Source: Zeugodacus cucurbitae (Eukaryota; Arthropoda; Insecta; Diptera; Tephritidae). From it: DNA of 64,000 bases. This document shows positions 60,361-64,000 of the stretch, in pieces. Numbering within the stretch: position 1 is the first letter of the stretch; every line of letters starts with the position of its first letter. The stretch covers positions 10,908,001 through 10,972,000 of the forward strand of contig NC_071671.1 of NCBI RefSeq assembly GCF_028554725.1, written 5' to 3'. The notes below the pieces were generated by a model. It made no database searches and had not been told where the DNA came from. It saw only the letters and a list, made by a program, of their open reading frames with translations. Position numbers and translations under genes: made by a program.

Positions 60361-61222
60361 ATATATATTTATACCCTGAACTGGGTATATTAAGTTTGTC
60401 ACGAAGTTTGTAACACCCAGAAGCAAGCGTCGGAGGCCCTATAAAGTATATATATAAATGATCAGTATGTTGAACTGAGTCGATTTAGCCATGTCCGTCT
60501 GCCTGTATATATATGAACTAGTCCTTCAGTTTTTAAGAATTTTCGTTTTAAATTTTGCAGATGTTATTTTCCCTTCAAGAAGCTGCTCATTTGTCGGAAC
60601 TGCCGATATCGGACCACTATATCATATAGCTGCCATACAAACTGAACGATCGGAATCAAGGGCTTGTATGGAAAACTTCCGCATTTTACTACATATCTTC
60701 ACGAAATTTGGTGTGAGTAATTGTTCATAGAAATAATTTAATCTACGAAAAAATTGTTCAGATCGGTTCACTATAGCATATAGCTGTCATACAAACTGAA
60801 CGATAGGAATCAAGGGCTTGTATGGAAAACTTCCGCATTTTACTACATATCTTCACGAAATTTGGTGTGAGTTATTGTTCATAGAAATAATTTAATCTAC
60901 GAAAAAATTGTTCAGATCGGTTCACTATAGCATATAGCTGTCATACAAACTGAACGATCGGAATCAATGGATTGTATGGAAAACTTCCGCATTTTACTAC
61001 ATATCTTCACGAAATTTGGTGTGAGTTATTGTTCATAGAAATAATTTAATCTCCGAAGAAATTGTTCAGATCGGTTAACTATATAACCTTAATGTTTCTT
61101 TTTTTTACTTACTTTTTCTCACGTCTTTAGATTTGCTTAAATACATAGTTACTAAAAGAAATGCACCTGTGAAGAGTATATTCGCTTCGGTACAGTCGAA
61201 GTTAACGTTTTTTCATGTTTTT
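60361..61222 (+). mobile_element. Second DINE/mini-me-like repeat family
   Basis: It begins with ATACCCTGAACTGGGTAT, a palindromic end. It continues through TATAAAGTATATATATAAAT, a CGATTTAGCCATGTCCGTCT block with a short GTCC/GTCT tract, then three 154-bp units. It ends GCACCTGTGAAGAGTATATT and CTTCGGTACAGTCGAAG, a short hairpin, followed by TTAACGTTTTTTC. Palindromic start, GTCY tract, internal tandem repeats and terminal hairpin together are the architecture of DINE-1/mini-me, Helentron-derived elements of flies. The name is by architecture and memory, not by search. Confidence 0.65.
60611..61083 (+). repeat. 154-bp tandem repeat, about three units
   Basis: CATATAGCTG lies at 60623, 60777 and 60931, exactly 154 bp apart. 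Each unit has CATACAAACTGAACGAT, GGAATCAA, CTTGTATGGAAAACTTCCGC, ATCTTCACGAAATTTGGTGT and AAATTGTTCAGATCGGTT. A fourth unit is cut after its first bases at about 61083. Confidence 0.93.
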
Positions 61223-61261
61223 GTATAATTTTGGTGATATTTAAACTATTAGAATGTCATA

Positions 61262-61279
61262 TTATATATATATATATAT
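61262..61279 (+). repeat. AT dinucleotide tail of the non-LTR element
   Basis: An AT run lies immediately past the 3' end of the minus-strand element. Simple-repeat tails instead of poly-A are typical of RTE-type and related LINEs. Confidence 0.7.
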
Positions 61280-62301
61280 TTGGCGTAGGAACCGCTTTAA
61301 GCGATTATAGCCGAATCCACCAGAGCGCGCCACTCATTCCTCCTTTTTGCTTTTTGGCGCCAATTGGAAACACCAAGTGAAGCCAGGTCACTTTGCACTT
61401 GGTCTTTCCACCGGAGTGGAGGTCGTCCTCTTCCGCGGCTTCCTCCAGCGGGTACTGCATCGAATACTTTCAGAGCTGGAGTGTTTTCTTCCATCCGTAC
61501 AACATGACCTAGCCAGCGTAGCCGCTGTCTTTTTATTCGCTGAACTATGTCAATGTCGTCGTATAAATCGTACAGCTCATCGTTCCATCGCCTGCGGTAT
61601 TCGCCGTTGCCAATGTTTAGAGGACCAAAAATCTTGCGCAAAACCTTTCTCTCGAAAACCCCAAGAGTCGTCTCATCGGATGTTGTCATCGTCCACGCTT
61701 CAGCGCCATACATCAGGACGGGAATAATGAGCGACTTATAGAGTTTGATTTTGGTTCGTCGAGAGAGGACTTTAATTTTCAATTGCCTACTCAGTCCAAA
61801 GTAGCACCTGTTGGCAAGAGTGATTCTGCGTTGGATTTCAAGGCTGACATTGTTGGTGTTGTTAATGCTGGTTCCCAGATAAACGAAATTATCTACAACT
61901 TCAAAGTTATGACTGTCAACAGTGACGTGGGAGCCAAGACGCGAGTGCGCCGACTGTTTGTTTGATGACAGGAGATATTTCGTCTTGTCCTCATTCACCA
62001 CCAGACCCATACGCTTCGCTTCTTTATCTAGTCTGGAAAACGCAGAACAAACGGCGCGGTTGTTGCTTCCGATGATATCAATATCATCGGCATACGCCAG
62101 GAGCTGTACACTCTTGTAGAAGATTGTACCCTCTCTATTTAGTTCTGCAGCTCGTATTATTTTTTCCAGCAATAGATTGAAGAAGTCGCACGATAGTGAG
62201 TCACCCTGTCTGAAGCCTCGTTTGGTATCGAACGGCTCGGAGAGGTCCTTCCCGATCCTGACGGAGCTTTTGGTGTTGCTCAACGTCAGCTTACATAGTC
62301 A
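61280..62301 (-). mobile_element. 5'-truncated non-LTR retrotransposon
   Basis: The element reads on the minus strand. It keeps the C-terminal half of the reverse transcriptase ORF and a very short 3' end (TATAATCGCTTAAAGCGGTT, then CCTACGCCAAA, then an AT tail). Homology to known elements stops at about 62300, where an in-frame stop precedes LCKLTLSNTKSS. The apurinic-type endonuclease and the first reverse-transcriptase blocks are absent. The clade looks RTE/jockey-like but cannot be fixed from this half. Confidence 0.88.
61297..62298 (-). pseudogene. Reverse transcriptase C-terminal fragment, frame intact
   Basis: The frame is open for 333 codons but has no proper initiator, because the 5' part was never copied. 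Counting from Ser-Asn-Thr at 62280, the order is FRQGDSLSCDFFN (about residues 24-36), then LAYADDIDIIG (62-72) with the YADD catalytic pair, a FVYLG thumb-type block (133-137) and [17 protein letters not shown] (181-197). RRRWNDELYDLYDDID (230-245) and RLRWLGHVVRME (254-265) follow. It ends with a basic GRGRPPLRWKDQ segment and EWRALVDSAIIA. No internal stop or frameshift is present, so the copy is young compared with that at 42.7 kb. Confidence 0.9.
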
Positions 62302-64000
62302 TGTCATATTGGTCCCACTAAATATTCTTTTGATCGGCTGTAAAGAGTAGTAAACCAAATATATTAACCCCTCGCCAATGCGCCTAAAAATATGGACCCG
62401 ACTAACAATGTTGCCTACATTTAGGGTATAGAAGCAATGCTTAGAGCACTCGACGTAATTGAACGCGTAGTTATTTTCACGTAAGATGCGCAGATGATTT
62501 CAAATTGAAAAAAAATGTACAACAACCTCCCAATATACGCCACTTAAGCACATATTCTCTCTACAAACTATTTGAGAAGAAAAGTAAAAAATAATAACTG
62601 TAAACACAGGCTACTTTGTGCAACTGTAAGATTCCTACAATGGCGATAATTAAATATCTCGCTATTTTTTATGTACTTATATGCAATACATATTTACTTA
62701 GCAGTCAGCTATCACTGACTAGGCAGCCCTTACTCCAGCATTGGATCAACACTCAGAAGCGAAGACAGCACTGGTTCGCACCTTTATTGCGTTGTTTGCA
62801 TTACGAACACCAGCGGTATATGGTTCACACTTCGCAGCTGCGAGCCGAAAGCATCCCCTCCAACCCGCACAAGTACCAATCGCGCCTACTTTCGGCTGCA
62901 GTCAGCCAGACTGCTTTTTTATTGTAATTCATTTCTTGTTGCTTTTTGTTTTTTTTTTCTTTGCTGAGCAGCAGCAGCAACAACTGTTGTTGTTCTCCAG
63001 TGCGCCGCTGCGTTTACATGAGTTCACTTGTGTGGCGTGCGATAACCTTGAGAGCTGCTGGCGTCTGCCCCACACCAGACACTCAGCGCGCGCCTGCACA
63101 GTGGTTGTATCCACCAACACACACACACACACACAGATACATTGATTAGAACGCAAGTCCCAGAAAAATCAAGTCTGCAACTGTGGCCCCATTGTAGGCA
63201 GCCACTATGATATTTATGGGTGCTTGTAGGGTATTGTGGTGCACAGCTATAAACCGGCATCCGCAGGCGTATGATAACTGCCACTGACCTTTTTTTTGCA
63301 ATTGTATTTATTGTTGTTCTGTTTTTTTTCTGCTTTGCTTTGCTTTTGTTGTACACTCGGATTTATTTGCTGTTGATTGTTGATTGTTGGCTGCTGATAG
63401 CCATTTGTCAACTGCTGTTGTTGTTGTAATTATTTACAGCTCCTTCTTATTTATTATTTGTTGCTCTTATTAGCTTATGGCTTGCTTCGCATAGCAAATA
63501 TTTCACTTAATGGCTGTAAAATTAATTCAGCAAAAGAAATGCGCTCAAGCATACTGAAATCAGCTTAAAACCGTTCAGCGTTGACGAAACGAGTATTACC
63601 ACATATTAATATGGTGGATTGGACTGGATTTGTGTGATCTTCCAGTATGGAAATTTACTAGTAATTGCAAGTCAGTGCAAATTGTGTGGTCTTTAACAAA
63701 AGGATAGGACTTGAAAGAGATCGCAATATGTTTCGCATTATTCGACATCGAGTCTTACCGAGAACAATAAAAATCCTAGATCTACCACATTTCCTACAAC
63801 TAAAAGTATTCCGATATTCGCGCAGAATTAGATATGCTCACGCGAAGTCCAGCTGATCTAGAGTAGAACGCAAGCTGAAAATAGCACTTGTTCACACTCC
63901 CAGTGAAATAATAAAGAACCCTTCATTCTCATCACCCATACAGTTAGTACCGATTTTGCTATAAACCTGAATCCATAATATTGGAAGCTTACAACTTACA
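62302..64000. other. GC-richer flank with no supported gene
   Basis: 62620-63160 has overlapping plus-strand frames. One starts at ATG 62640 with a signal-peptide-like MAIIKYLAIFYVLICNTYLL but continues into unrecognised sequence and ends at 62927. GTTGTT, CAGCAG and ACACAC runs occur. I do not call a gene. Confidence 0.4.

Noticed and set aside
62640..62927. 95-codon frame with a signal-peptide-like start (MAIIKYLAIFYVLICNTYLL)
   Set aside because: The rest has no cysteine pattern, domain or repeat of a secreted peptide, and a second frame overlaps it. There is no promoter or poly(A) support.
1..64000. CRISPR arrays, tRNA and rRNA genes, bacterial operons
   Set aside because: No spaced identical repeats with unique spacers, no A/B box pair forming a cloverleaf and no ribosome-binding-site-led gene clusters were seen. 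The DNA is insect nuclear in style.

Overview
This window looks like nuclear DNA of a higher fly, most probably a tephritid fruit fly. The signs are strong AT richness, CAA/GTTG trinucleotide tracts, insect-style TATA plus CA-initiator promoters, mariner and non-LTR remnants, and Helentron/DINE-like repeats with GTCC/GTCT tracts. The genus is inferred from repeat style only. No bacterial gene, tRNA, rRNA, CRISPR array or intact multi-exon gene was recognised. Most of the window is intronic or intergenic.

Layout. 1-25.6 kb is gene-poor AT-rich DNA with several local tandem families. These are a 19-bp minisatellite (2.05-2.23 kb), a roughly 360-bp TTTTA/TTATA microsatellite (4.9-5.26 kb), GAGCTTTC-containing repeats of 298 and 250 bp (9.9-12.7 kb), a TATACCAGTT cluster (19.4-19.75 kb), and a 122-bp satellite in two same-orientation blocks (20.43-21.03 and 23.7-24.24 kb). 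A purine/A-biased block at 3.2-4.3 kb resembles a fly 5' UTR.

25.6-31 kb is the only part with convincing host-gene signals. A minus-strand first coding exon (25964 to 25643) starts 78 nt downstream of a TATA/initiator promoter and ends at a good splice donor. It encodes a low-complexity N-terminus of the kind seen in developmental transcription regulators. About 0.9 kb away a divergent plus-strand TATA promoter drives a predicted 19-nt exon ending ATG|GTGAGT. At 30807 a strong acceptor leads into a short terminal coding exon with stop, AATAAA and a GU-rich element. Whether the two plus-strand signals belong to one gene is unknown.

31-42 kb is mostly unannotated AT-rich DNA. It holds a MITE-like inverted repeat (33.3-33.8 kb), a TTAA-flanked repeat end (35.4 kb) and another TATACCAGTT array (39.0-39.8 kb).

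42-62.3 kb is a transposon graveyard. It contains three 3' remnants of related non-LTR elements (42.7, 50.35 and 61.3 kb), an RNase H remnant (47.7 kb), a Tc1/mariner-type transposase fragment (50.55 kb), a pogo-like MITE (53.9 kb), two defective mariners in inverted orientation (55.3 and 57.7 kb) and several copies of DINE-like repeats. The second mariner sits inside one of the DINE-like copies. Past 62.3 kb there is a GC-richer stretch with no supportable gene.
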